A stretch of 32,929 bases of DNA, taken from CAWDLX01 sp046728155. Lineage in GTDB: Bacteria > Actinomycetota > Actinomycetes > Mycobacteriales > Micromonosporaceae. The translations under genes were made by a program, and so were the position numbers. Each line of letters begins with the position of its first letter. Positions within the stretch are counted from its first letter, which is position 1. The stretch spans positions 1-32,929 of the forward strand of contig JBKPDY010000130.1 in NCBI GenBank assembly GCA_046728155.1, given 5' to 3'. Under the pieces are notes generated by a model. The model ran no database searches. It saw only the letters and a list, made by a program, of their open reading frames with translations, and was not told the origin of the DNA. Positions 7,034 to 16,856 of this stretch are shown here, piece after piece.

Positions 7034-8835
7034 ATGGCCACGTCGGATGTGGCGGAACAGATCGCGCAGCGGATCGCCGGTGCGACCATACCGTCGCTCC
7101 TGCTACGCAACGCCACGGATTTCGGCGACCTGCCGGCGCTCACGATGGACGAGGAGACCCTGACCTGGTCAGACCTCCGCGACCGCATCGCCGACATGGC
7201 GAGAGGGTTGGCGGCGATCGGAGTCCAGCCCAGAGACCGAGTGCTGATCATGATGTCGAGCCGGCCGGAGCACTGGCTGGTCGACCTCGCCACGGTCCAT
7301 CTCGGAGCGATCCCGAGCACGGTGTACGCCACCCTTAGCCCGGACCAGGTGAGCTTCCTAGCCAGACACAGCCGGCCTTCGGTCGTCGTGCTGGAGGGCG
7401 CGGCACAGCTCGGCCGTTGGCGTTCCGTCCTGAGTGGACCTCACGGGATCTCGGCGATCATCACGGTCGACGACATGGGTGCCGGTTTCGAGACCCTGGC
7501 CCGCGTGGCCGAGAACGGCAAGGCTCTGCATGCGGCCGACCCCGATGTCTTCGAGAAAGGGTGGCGCGAGATCGAGCCACACCAGCCGGTGACGGTCCTG
7601 TACACGTCAGGCACGACCGGCGACCCGAAGGGCGTCGCGATCAGCCATCACAACGTGCTGTGTCAGGCGGCCGTGCTCGAGGCGACGATCGAGGTGCCCG
7701 ACCATGCGCCGTCGGTGGCGTACTTGCCGTTGGCGCACATCGCCGAACGGATGCTGGGAATCTACAACGCGGTCTACCGGGCCGGCCACGTCCACATCTG
7801 CCCCGATCCGACGCAGGTGCTGGCGATGCTGCAGCGGGTGCGACCGGTCTCCTTCTTCGGGGTTCCACGCATCTGGGAGAAGGTCGCGGCCGGCGTCCAG
7901 GCTCGACTCCCCACGATGGACGAATCCACTCAGGCCGCGTTCGCGGCGGCCATGGAGATCTCCTTGTCGGCCTACCGCCACCGGGAGGCCGGCACACCCG
8001 TGCCGGATGAGCTGGCCGAGCGGTTCGCCGTTTCGGACGCGAAGGTGCTGGCGCCGGTACGGGCCATGCTGGGTCTGGATAGGGCCCGGTGGACGGGCAG
8101 CGGCGCGGCACCGATCCCGGTGGAGATCCTGACCTTCCTCGCCGGCATCGGCCTCGACGTGCTCGAGGTATGGGGCATGACCGAGACCACGGGCACCGCC
8201 ACGATCAACACACCCCAGCGGTTCCGCACCGGCACGGTCGGACGTGTCAACCCGGGCATGGAGCTGAGAATCGCCGACGACGGCGAGATCCTCGTCCGCG
8301 GCCCGCTCGTCTGCCTGGGATATCTGGAGCCAGACGGCACCGTCGCCCCGGCAACGGATGCCGACGGCTGGCTCGCCACCGGGGACGTCGGCGTCCTCGA
8401 CGACGACGGCTTCCTCGCGATCACGGATCGGAAGAAGGAGCTCATCATCACCTCGGCGGGCAAGAACATCGCGCCGTCGCGGATCGAGAGCCTGGTGCGG
8501 GCCGACCCGCTGGTTGGGTATGTGGTCGCCATCGGAGACCGTCGGCCGTACGTCACCGCGCTGGTGGTCCTGGACGAGGAGATGGCTCCGATCTGGGCCC
8601 GCTCGGAAGGCCTCGGCGAGCTCACCTACACCGAACTGACCCAACATCTCGCCGTCCGCGCGCGCGTGCAGGCAGCTGTGGACTCCGCCAACGAGAAGCT
8701 GTCCCGGCCGGAGTCGGTCAAGCGGTTCACGATCCTGCCCACGCCATGGACCGCCGAGACAGGTGAGCTGACCCCCAAGCTGAGCCTGCGCCGGGCGGTC
8801 ATCAGCCAGCGCTACGCCGCGCTCATCGATGAGCT

Positions 8836-8848
<13 letters not shown>
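7034..8848 (+). CDS. Long-chain fatty acyl-CoA synthetase (FadD15-like AMP-binding protein)
   Basis: 604 residues from the ATG at 7034, close to the ~600 of actinobacterial FadD15-type ligases. The frame is open further upstream but without a ribosome-binding site. Motifs are VLYTSGTTGDPKGVAISHHN at about residue 187-206, VSFFGVPRIWEK near 272, EVWGMTETTG near 378, TGDVGVLDDDGF near 452, and DRKKELIITSAGKNIAPSRIE with the hinge aspartate near 463. It activates free fatty acids with ATP and CoA in the cytosol, for β-oxidation or lipid assembly. The gene stands alone. Its 3' end overlaps the 3' end of the convergent aminopeptidase gene by 13 bp. Chain-length preference cannot be judged. Confidence 0.9.
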
Positions 8849-11385
<2,537 letters not shown>

Positions 11386-11464
11386 GCATCTCCTCCGTCT
11401 TCGCACTTCGGCGCACCTAGCCTACGGCCGGCCGACCCCCCGCCGATGCCCCGCTGGACATGTG

Positions 11465-11499
11465 CCCCCTTAGGGGGTATACAAGGGGGTACAAGGAGG
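11465..11499 (+). promoter_or_regulatory. G-tract operator candidate upstream of the RHH/Clp-N gene
   Basis: The inverted repeat CCCCC-TTA-GGGGG (11465-11477) overlaps two direct copies of GGGGGTA (11473-11479 and 11485-11491). TACAAGGGGG and TACAAGGAGG (11480-11489, 11490-11499) form a further direct repeat, the second containing the ribosome-binding site. Tandem short repeats are typical targets of ribbon-helix-helix repressors such as the protein encoded next. The CCCCC/GGGGGTATA portion also resembles CsoR-type operators. Confidence 0.5.
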
Positions 11500-11507
11500 C
11501 CGAAGTG

Positions 11508-12269
11508 ATGCCGAAGATCAACGTCTATCTGCCCGACGATCTGGCCGATGCCGTCCGCGCTAGCGGCGTACCGGTATCGGCCGTCTGCCAACGGGCTTTG
11601 GAGGAGGCGGTCCGCCGCGTCACCGCGATCCGCGCAGCCGCGCTCGGGAATCTCACGGACGAAGGCCTCGCCGCGCGGCTCCGCCACTTCACCGCCCGGG
11701 CCCGGGCCGTGATCCGCCTCGCCGCGGAGCGCGCCAGGGCGGACGCCGCCGCGGGCGTCCACACCGGACACCTGTTGCAGGCCATTCTCGACGAAGGCGC
11801 CAACATGGCGCTCCTGGTGCTCTCCGCGATGGACATCGACCGGGGCGATCTGGCGGGCGATCTGGCCACCCAGACCGTTGCTGAGCAGGCAAGCGGTTCC
11901 GCGGACGGTCTTCACGTTACGCAGGCGGCCGCTAATGCGCTCGAGCTGGCCGTAACCGAGGCGACCGCGCTGGCTCACAGCTTCGTCGGCTGCGAGCACC
12001 TGTTGCTCGGACTCGCCATCGAACCGGACGGCCGCGCCGGTATCGTCCTGCGGTCCCACGGAGTCGAGCCCAGGGCGACCCGGCGGGCCATCATCGCCGC
12101 AATCGCCGGCTACCAGGCCAACACCGGCCAGTCCGGCACCAGGCCGGGCACCGCCGGCATTGCCGGATCGGTCGATCCCGCCACGTTGGCCGGCCTGGTC
12201 CGCCAGGAGCTGCGCCCGTTGGTCGACCGGATCGACCGGCTGGAGGCTCACGTCGGCATCGTCGGCTGA
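11508..12269 (+). CDS. Ribbon-helix-helix / Clp N-domain fusion protein
   Basis: 253 residues from the ATG at 11508, with AAGGAGG at 11493-11499. Residues 1-45 (MPKINVYLPDDLADAVRASG, VPVSAVCQRALEEAV) look like a CopG/Arc-type ribbon-helix-helix DNA-binding segment. Residues about 60-200 are two Clp repeat (Clp_N) motifs: VHTGHLLQAILDEGANMA and HSFVGCEHLLLGLAIEPDGRAGIVLRS. The tail (about 220-250, LVRQELRPLVDRIDRLEAHV) is probably coiled coil. No AAA+ ATPase module follows, so it is not a chaperone. It is best read as a regulator that may sense proteolytic substrates or couple to Clp machinery, and may autoregulate through the repeats upstream. Family members are common in actinobacteria but poorly characterised. 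Confidence 0.75.
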   Translation: MPKINVYLPDDLADAVRASGVPVSAVCQRALEEAVRRVTAIRAAALGNLTDEGLAARLRHFTARARAVIRLAAERARADAAAGVHTGHLLQAILDEGANMALLVLSAMDIDRGDLAGDLATQTVAEQASGSADGLHVTQAAANALELAVTEATALAHSFVGCEHLLLGLAIEPDGRAGIVLRSHGVEPRATRRAIIAAIAGYQANTGQSGTRPGTAGIAGSVDPATLAGLVRQELRPLVDRIDRLEAHVGIVG

Positions 12270-12324
12270 CCGGCCCGTTGGCCCGGACGACGTCGCGTCT
12301 TCCCTTACGACGCAGGGATTGTGC

Positions 12325-12337
12325 GATGCTTCCGGTC
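12325..12337 (+). promoter_or_regulatory. Possible leaderless -10 of the haloalkane dehalogenase gene
   Basis: GATGCT at 12325-12330 ends 7 bases before the ATG at 12338, and no ribosome-binding site is present. The upstream -35 match is poor, so this is a weak call. Confidence 0.3.
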
Positions 12338-13231
12338 ATGCGGCTCCTGCGAACACCCGATGCGGCATTCGCCGGCATCACCGATTTCCCGTACCCGCCG
12401 AGGTACGCCACGCTCGCCGACGGTGTACGCATGTCGTACGTGGAAGCTGGCCCGGCGGATGGCGAGATCGTCGTGCTGCTCCACGGCGAGCCGACCTGGT
12501 CGTACCTCTACCGTGCGGTCATCCCCGTACTCGCCGAGGCAGGCCTGCACACGATCGCCCCGGATCTCGTCGGCTTCGGTCGATCGGACAAGCCGGCGGA
12601 CGTCGGCGACCACTCGTACGGCCGCCACGTGGACTGGGTGCGGGAGCTCCTCTTCGACGCGCTCGCGCTGCCCGACGTGACAATGGTCGGCCACGACTGG
12701 GGCGGCCTGATCGGCCTGCGCATCGCGGCCGAGAACTCCGGCCGCGTCGCCCGCGTCGTGGCCACGAATACGGGGCTGCCCACGGGCGATCAGGCGATGC
12801 CAGACGTGTGGCTGCGCTTCCGCGAGGCGGTCCGGACGGCGCCGGCGCTCGACATCGCCCGGCTCGTACGTTCCGGTTGTCTGGTTCCGCTGTCGCCGGC
12901 CGCCGAAGCCGCCTATGACGCGCCGTTTCCCGACGAGTCCCACAAGGCGGCGCCGCGCGCGATGCCCGACCTCGTCCCGACCGATCCCGACAACCCCGCG
13001 TCCGCGGCGAACCGTGCGGCATGGTCCCGACTGTCCAGATGGGACAAGCCGTTCCTGGTCGCGTTCAGCGACAGCGACCCGATCACCGGCGCGATGGCGC
13101 CGATCCTCGAGCGGACCGTGCCGGGCGCGCGACGCGTGACAGTCGCCGGTGCCGGCCATTTCGTCCAGGAGGACGCCGGCGTCCACCTCGGCGAGGAGAT
13201 CGCCCGGTTCATCGCCGCCACACCGAAGTGA
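12338..13231 (+). CDS. dhlA: Haloalkane dehalogenase, DhlA-like (HLD-I type)
   Basis: 297 residues with a complete α/β-hydrolase set: oxyanion/halide segment HGEPTWSYLYR (49-59), nucleophile Asp120 in GHDWGG with halide-binding Trp121, a probable second halide-binding tryptophan in the cap (Trp158), catalytic acid Asp247 in SDSDP, and catalytic His274 in GAGHFVQE. The AYDAPFPDESHKAA segment is also shared with DhlA. The enzyme class hydrolyses C-halogen bonds through an alkyl-enzyme ester, releasing halide and an alcohol. Many genomic homologues have no proven halogenated substrate, and no alcohol or aldehyde dehydrogenase or haloacid dehalogenase is adjacent. I chose the ATG at 12338 because family members begin shortly before the LRTPD motif. 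Upstream in-frame ATGs at 12326 and 12278 are less likely. Confidence 0.85.
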   Translation: MRLLRTPDAAFAGITDFPYPPRYATLADGVRMSYVEAGPADGEIVVLLHGEPTWSYLYRAVIPVLAEAGLHTIAPDLVGFGRSDKPADVGDHSYGRHVDWVRELLFDALALPDVTMVGHDWGGLIGLRIAAENSGRVARVVATNTGLPTGDQAMPDVWLRFREAVRTAPALDIARLVRSGCLVPLSPAAEAAYDAPFPDESHKAAPRAMPDLVPTDPDNPASAANRAAWSRLSRWDKPFLVAFSDSDPITGAMAPILERTVPGARRVTVAGAGHFVQEDAGVHLGEEIARFIAATPK

Positions 13232-13255
13232 CGGTCAGACGATCCCCCGCCGCCG

Positions 13256-13600
13256 TCACGGGTTCTGAAGCAGCCCGATGACGTTGCCGTCCGGGTCCTT
13301 CACCGACGCGATGAGCTTGCCGCCGCCCACGTCCCTGACCGCCTGCACGGTTTCTCCGCCGGCTTCGTGCAGCGCCGAAAGGCTCGCCTGGATGTCCTCG
13401 ACGTGCCAGTAGGCGGTGGGTCCCGCCATGCCCTGGCGGTGGCCATTCGGATCCAGGCCGATGTCCTGCTCGTCTACCTTCCATCCGACGTAGTACGGCG
13501 CGTCCGAGTCAGGCTTCGCGCCGATCAGCACGGTGAACATGGCCTTGGCACGGGCGAGGTCACTGACCGGATAGATGACGGTCCTGATGCCAGATGTCAT
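13256..13600 (-). CDS. VOC (glyoxalase/bleomycin-resistance fold) protein
   Basis: 114 residues, a single VOC unit with two βαβββ modules: IRTVIYPVSDLARAKAMFTVLIG at the N-terminus, AYWHVEDIQASLSALHEAGGE in the middle, and the closing KLIASVKDPDGNVIGLLQNP. Such proteins dimerise to form a metal- or ligand-binding cavity. Their reactions range from glyoxalase to drug binding and cannot be told from the sequence. It diverges from the ECF sigma factor gene with 85 bp between start codons, so it is a natural candidate target of that sigma factor. A GGAA element about 7 bases upstream is a weak ribosome-binding site. Confidence 0.85.
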   Translation of the reverse strand: MTSGIRTVIYPVSDLARAKAMFTVLIGAKPDSDAPYYVGWKVDEQDIGLDPNGHRQGMAGPTAYWHVEDIQASLSALHEAGGETVQAVRDVGGGKLIASVKDPDGNVIGLLQNP

Positions 13601-13630
13601 AGCGAATTCCGTTCCCTTGGTGTGTTACAC

Positions 13631-13661
13631 GGATCCGGTGTGATTCGTCAGTCCTATGACG
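13631..13661. promoter_or_regulatory. Dyads between the VOC and ECF sigma genes
   Basis: Two imperfect or short inverted repeats lie in the divergent space: CACGGATCCGGTG (13628-13640 region) and CGTCA-6 bp-TGACG (13646-13650 and 13657-13661). They are candidates for ECF promoter elements or repressor sites controlling both genes. Neither can be assigned to a factor by eye. Confidence 0.3.
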
Positions 13662-13685
13662 GATGGCCGCGATGAAAGGTAACGC

Positions 13686-14549
13686 GTGAACGACAACGAC
13701 TGGCTGGCCGAGCGGTTCGAAGCGCACCGGGCGCACCTGCGGGCGGTCGCATACCGCATGCTGGGCTCTTCTACCGAGGCCGACGACGCCGTACAGGAAG
13801 CCTGGCTGCGCCTCAGCCGGGTCGACACCGGCGCGGTCGAGAATCTCGGGGGGTGGCTGACGACCGTGGTCGGCCGGGTCTGCCTGGATATGCTCCGCTC
13901 CCGCGCCGCGCGGCGCGAGGTGCCGATGGACGTTCCGGAACTCGAGTCGGTCGGGAGCTCAGACCCGGAGCACGAGGCACAGTTGGCCGATTCGGTAGGT
14001 CTGGCGCTGCTCGTGGTGCTCGACGCGCTCAGTCCAGCCGAACGGCTTGCCTTCGTCCTGCACGATATGTTCGCCGTACCGTTCGACGAGATCGCTCCGA
14101 TCGTCGGGCGCTCCCCTGATGCGGCCAAGATGTTGGCCAGCCGGGCCCGACGCCGGGTGCAGGACTCCGGCGCGCAACCGGAGCGAGACCCTGCTCGTCA
14201 GCGGGAGATTGTCGAGGCGTTCCTCGCGGCCTCCCGCAATGGCGAGTTCGACGAGTTGGTGGCGCTCCTCGATCCGGATGTCCTGCTCCGGTCCGACGTG
14301 GCCGCTGTGAAGACCGGCTCACCCGCCGAGGTTCGGGGGGCGGCAGCGGTAGCCGGCTTCTTCGCCGGGCGGGCCCGAGCGGCTCAGACGGCGCTCATCG
14401 ACGGTGCCGCCGGAGCGGTCTGGGCTCCGGGTGGCACGGTCAGGGTCGTGTTCGGCTTCACGATCAGCGACCGGAAGATCGTCGCCATCGACATCCTGGC
14501 CGATGCCGTTCGGCTCCGGCACCTCGACATTCAGATCGCCGGCAACTGA
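13686..14549 (+). CDS. ECF sigma factor with SnoaL-like C-terminal extension (SigJ/ECF41-like)
   Basis: 287 residues from a GTG at 13686 with AAAGG upstream. Region 2 is visible as FEAHRAHLRAVAYRMLGSSTEADDAVQEAWLR (10-41) and continues to about 75. Region 4 covers LSPAERLAFVLHDMFAVPFDEIAPIVGRSPDAAKMLASRARRR (about 115-157). A SnoaL/NTF2-like domain starts near 175 (IVEAFLAASRNGEFDELVALLDPDVLLRSD). In ECF41-like factors this extension carries a DGGGR-type motif that modulates activity without a separate anti-sigma factor. At the matching position this protein reads DVAAV, so it is a variant. It transcribes divergently from the VOC gene, which may be its regulon member. Confidence 0.88.
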   Translation: MNDNDWLAERFEAHRAHLRAVAYRMLGSSTEADDAVQEAWLRLSRVDTGAVENLGGWLTTVVGRVCLDMLRSRAARREVPMDVPELESVGSSDPEHEAQLADSVGLALLVVLDALSPAERLAFVLHDMFAVPFDEIAPIVGRSPDAAKMLASRARRRVQDSGAQPERDPARQREIVEAFLAASRNGEFDELVALLDPDVLLRSDVAAVKTGSPAEVRGAAAVAGFFAGRARAAQTALIDGAAGAVWAPGGTVRVVFGFTISDRKIVAIDILADAVRLRHLDIQIAGN

Positions 14550-14703
14550 CGCCTCGGCGACCTGCCGCACGGCTCACCCCAATGTATCGTCGGCCACAGT
14601 GGCTGCGTGCGTAGTGAATCCTGGACGCACGACCCCCTGGGCGAGGTCATATCTTCCACGATCGATGGTTCGTCCGGCACCTCGATTCTGTGGCAGACTG
14701 CCC

Positions 14704-14719
14704 TGCAGATGCATCTGCA
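14704..14719. promoter_or_regulatory. Perfect 16-bp palindrome before the anti-sigma gene
   Basis: TGCAGATGCATCTGCA is perfectly self-complementary and ends 36 bases before the ATG at 14756. It sits where an operator would overlap a promoter. A CTGCAG copy of the arm follows at 14721-14726. The 206 bp between the sigma factor gene and this gene otherwise holds nothing I recognise. Confidence 0.45.
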
Positions 14720-14755
14720 CCTGCAGGCCGGGGGGCACGGAGACGCTGAACACTT

Positions 14756-15217
14756 ATGAGCGAGAACGAGGCGGTCAGCACCACCCAGGGCCGACCGCGA
14801 AGGGACAGTCCGGCGCCGGTCTCCGTCTCGTTCGCGCCAACCGACCTTCCGGCGGTCCGCCGCCTCGTCGATGCGCATGCCCACGCGGCGGGAATGTCGC
14901 GGTCGCGGCGGCAGGACGCCGTGCTCGCCGTGAACGAAATCGCCTCGAACGCCGTCCGACATGGTGGCGGCTCGGGTCGGCTCGACCTGTGGTTCGCGAC
15001 AGGATGGTTCTGGTTCCGGATTGCCGACCGTGGCGTCGGCCTGCCAGCTCACACGGCCCTGGCGTTGCCTGAGCCGAGTCGGACCAACGGCCGGGGACTC
15101 TGGATCGCGGCCCGGGTGGCCGACCGGTTCACGGTGGACAGCGGCCCGGCCGGAACGACGGTCACCGGCGCGTTCGCCGTACCGGCTGATCGGGCAGAGA
15201 TGGCCGACGTTCCGTAG
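14756..15217 (+). CDS. Anti-sigma regulatory factor, RsbW-type serine kinase (HATPase_c)
   Basis: 153 residues with the GHKL ATPase signature: N box AVLAVNEIASNAVRHGGG (55-72, Asn60/Asn65), G1 box IADRGVGLP (89-97) and G2 box NGRGLWIAARVADRF (111-125). The length and motif spacing match small actinobacterial RsbW-like kinases. These bind an alternative sigma factor or phosphorylate a STAS antagonist. The next gene encodes a STAS protein, its probable partner. The nearest sigma factor is the ECF gene upstream, although this kinase family usually controls SigB/SigF-type sigma factors encoded elsewhere. No PP2C phosphatase is in the window. Confidence 0.88.
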   Translation: MSENEAVSTTQGRPRRDSPAPVSVSFAPTDLPAVRRLVDAHAHAAGMSRSRRQDAVLAVNEIASNAVRHGGGSGRLDLWFATGWFWFRIADRGVGLPAHTALALPEPSRTNGRGLWIAARVADRFTVDSGPAGTTVTGAFAVPADRAEMADVP

Positions 15218-15227
15218 ACTCGGCGCA
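15215..15227 (+). promoter_or_regulatory. Possible leaderless promoter of the STAS gene inside the upstream stop codon
   Basis: TAGACT at 15215-15220 includes the TAG stop of the anti-sigma gene and ends 7 bases before the STAS ATG at 15228. No ribosome-binding site is visible. The STAS gene may therefore be made from its own leaderless transcript as well as by read-through. Confidence 0.4.
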
Positions 15228-15551
15228 ATGGCGAAACGGCTCGCGGCCACCGCAGCACGCGATGGCGAGCGGACTCACCTCTGGGTCTCAGGCGAGCTCG
15301 ACCTCACCACTCGTGACGATCTGATCACCGCAGCACTGGAGGCGCTCGCCGAGACGCCGGTGGTTCTCGACGTGGACTTGTCCGGTGTCACGTTCTGCGA
15401 CTCATCGGGCATATCCGGCCTGTTAGCGATCCTCCGGATGAGCGAGGGCGAGGGTAAGCGCCTCATCGTCAGTCACCCGCAGCACCAGGTCACCCGAGCA
15501 CTCGAGATCGCCGGTGTGCTCGACCGGCTCACCGATCCTGCGCCAGGCTGA
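15228..15551 (+). CDS. STAS-domain anti-sigma factor antagonist
   Basis: 107 residues, the standard size for SpoIIAA/RsbV-like antagonists. WVSGELDLTTRDDL (19-32) and VVLDVDLSGVTFCDSSGISGLL (45-65) are diagnostic. Ser59 or Ser60 in DSSG is the expected phosphorylation site for the kinase encoded 10 bp upstream. Unphosphorylated antagonist binds the kinase and releases its sigma factor. The frame is open further upstream, but the ATG at 15228 gives a normal N-terminus. Confidence 0.88.
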   Translation: MAKRLAATAARDGERTHLWVSGELDLTTRDDLITAALEALAETPVVLDVDLSGVTFCDSSGISGLLAILRMSEGEGKRLIVSHPQHQVTRALEIAGVLDRLTDPAPG

Positions 15552-16025
15552 GCCACGGCGACCGGAACCCGGCACGGTCCTGCGCGCGTCGGAGAGGACG
15601 TGACGCCGGGCCTGTGGCGAGGTCCCTCAGACCCGTTATGCCCTTGCGGCTCCCTTTCGGCACCGCTATCACGAGTGTGGCGAACTGCGGGTGTCCGCGG
15701 GCCGTTGTGAGATCGATCCCGGAGCGTGGTGAAGAGGTGTGTGCGTCTCAGATTCCGGGATCAGCGGTTGAAGATCAGTGTTCCAGTACCAGAACCGACG
15801 CGTGGCAGCGCTGCTGGTGCCATCACGGCGATCTTGCGGTCGATTCCCAGAATGTCGACCTGATGGCGGCTCGGGCGCCGGCTTTTCCTTGAGGGTGCCT
15901 TGCCCCTGCGGAAACGATGATGTGCAACAGGCTCCGCATGTCGTTTCTGATGGATGGGGCGCGGTCTCCGCCCGCCCGTCACGTCATGCGGGGCAACCAG
16001 GCCCGGCGAGGGTGCCAAGGCCGGG
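15552..16025. other. Gene-free stretch containing repeat copy B
   Basis: No gene with credible start and family features is present on either strand. Its middle is the second copy of the diverged repeat. The left part is featureless, and the right part runs to the stop codon of the DsbA-like gene. Confidence 0.5.
15743..15932 (+). repeat. Diverged interspersed repeat, copy B
   Basis: Partner of 6695-6892, in the same orientation about 9 kb away. The best blocks are CGACGCGTGGC, CTTGCGGTCGATTCCCAG and GAGGGTGCCT. A minus-strand reading gives ILGIDRKIAV and PRVGSGTGTLIFNR, then a stop, which compares with ILGIGRKVGV and PRVVSGARTPIFDR in copy A. It is probably a non-functional remnant of a once mobile or duplicated element. 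Confidence 0.6.
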
Positions 16026-16631
16026 TCAGTCGAAAACCGGCACCCGGGTGCGGGCGCGCCTGAGTTCGAAGAAGGAGTCCGTATCGGCAGCGAGAGCCAC
16101 GCTGTCCCAGAGCCGTCCGGCCGCCTCGTCGCGTGGACGTGGTGTGACGACCGGACCGAAGAAGGCGGCCACCTCGCCGGAGGCGAGGCCAACGTGGATG
16201 ATCGGGCAGCCGAGGACGTCACCGAGTGGATCGGTACCTGCCTGGTGGCTGCGTCGCATCGCATCGTCGTAGAAGACCCAGTCAGCGGCATTGGCGAGGC
16301 TGTGGGGCAGACGGGCCCGGTTCAGCGCAAGCGCGTACAGGTCCCGGTCGAAGTTCTGGTGGCCTTCGTTATGGATCAGCGTGGCGAGAGCGACGTAGAG
16401 CCGGCGAAGCGCCGGTTCGCCCTGCGACAGGGTCGCCGCGGTCAGCAGCCGGACCGGTCCCCAGCCTGCCGCCCACGTCGCGGCATCGTCCCGGCCCTCG
16501 TTGAGCACCGACAGACTCATGACGTGGAATGTGACGGTTACGTCGCGTACCCGCTCCACCTCGAGCAACCACTGAGCAGTCAGCCAGGTCCAAGGGCACA
16601 TCGGGTCGACCCATATGTCGACGGTCGCCAT
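16026..16631 (-). CDS. DsbA-like protein of the mycothiol-dependent nitroreductase (Rv2466c) family
   Basis: 201 residues with a GAAGGAGGG ribosome-binding site upstream. Recognisable family blocks are VDPMCPWTWLTAQWLLEV (8-25), VTFHVMSLSVLNEGRDD, AWGPVRLL-like AAGWGPVRLL, RRSHQAGTDPLGDVLGCPIIHV and the C-terminal FFELRRARTRVPVFD. Rv2466c of Mycobacterium tuberculosis uses a CPWC thioredoxin-fold site with mycothiol. Here the site is CPWT, so only Cys12 remains and a dithiol mechanism is not possible. A monothiol, mycothiol-mixed-disulfide mechanism or a non-redox role are the alternatives. It is cytosolic, without signal peptide, and transcribed alone. Confidence 0.85.
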   Translation of the reverse strand: MATVDIWVDPMCPWTWLTAQWLLEVERVRDVTVTFHVMSLSVLNEGRDDAATWAAGWGPVRLLTAATLSQGEPALRRLYVALATLIHNEGHQNFDRDLYALALNRARLPHSLANAADWVFYDDAMRRSHQAGTDPLGDVLGCPIIHVGLASGEVAAFFGPVVTPRPRDEAAGRLWDSVALAADTDSFFELRRARTRVPVFD

Positions 16632-16856
16632 GGCGTCGGCCCTCCTTCGCGTTGCGCACCGTCACGATAGGTGCGCCGAGCGCCCCCGCCCATCGGCCGA
16701 CCGCACAGACCTTGCCCTCTCGTCAAGCTCCACAATGTACGGACTCACGCTAACCGCGCTCCGCGGACGGCGATGGTCCATAAGAACACGGCGACTTAGG
16801 TCGCGACCCGACGCCGCCGACCCGGGGCGTTACCCCTCCTGCCAGGGCGGCACACG

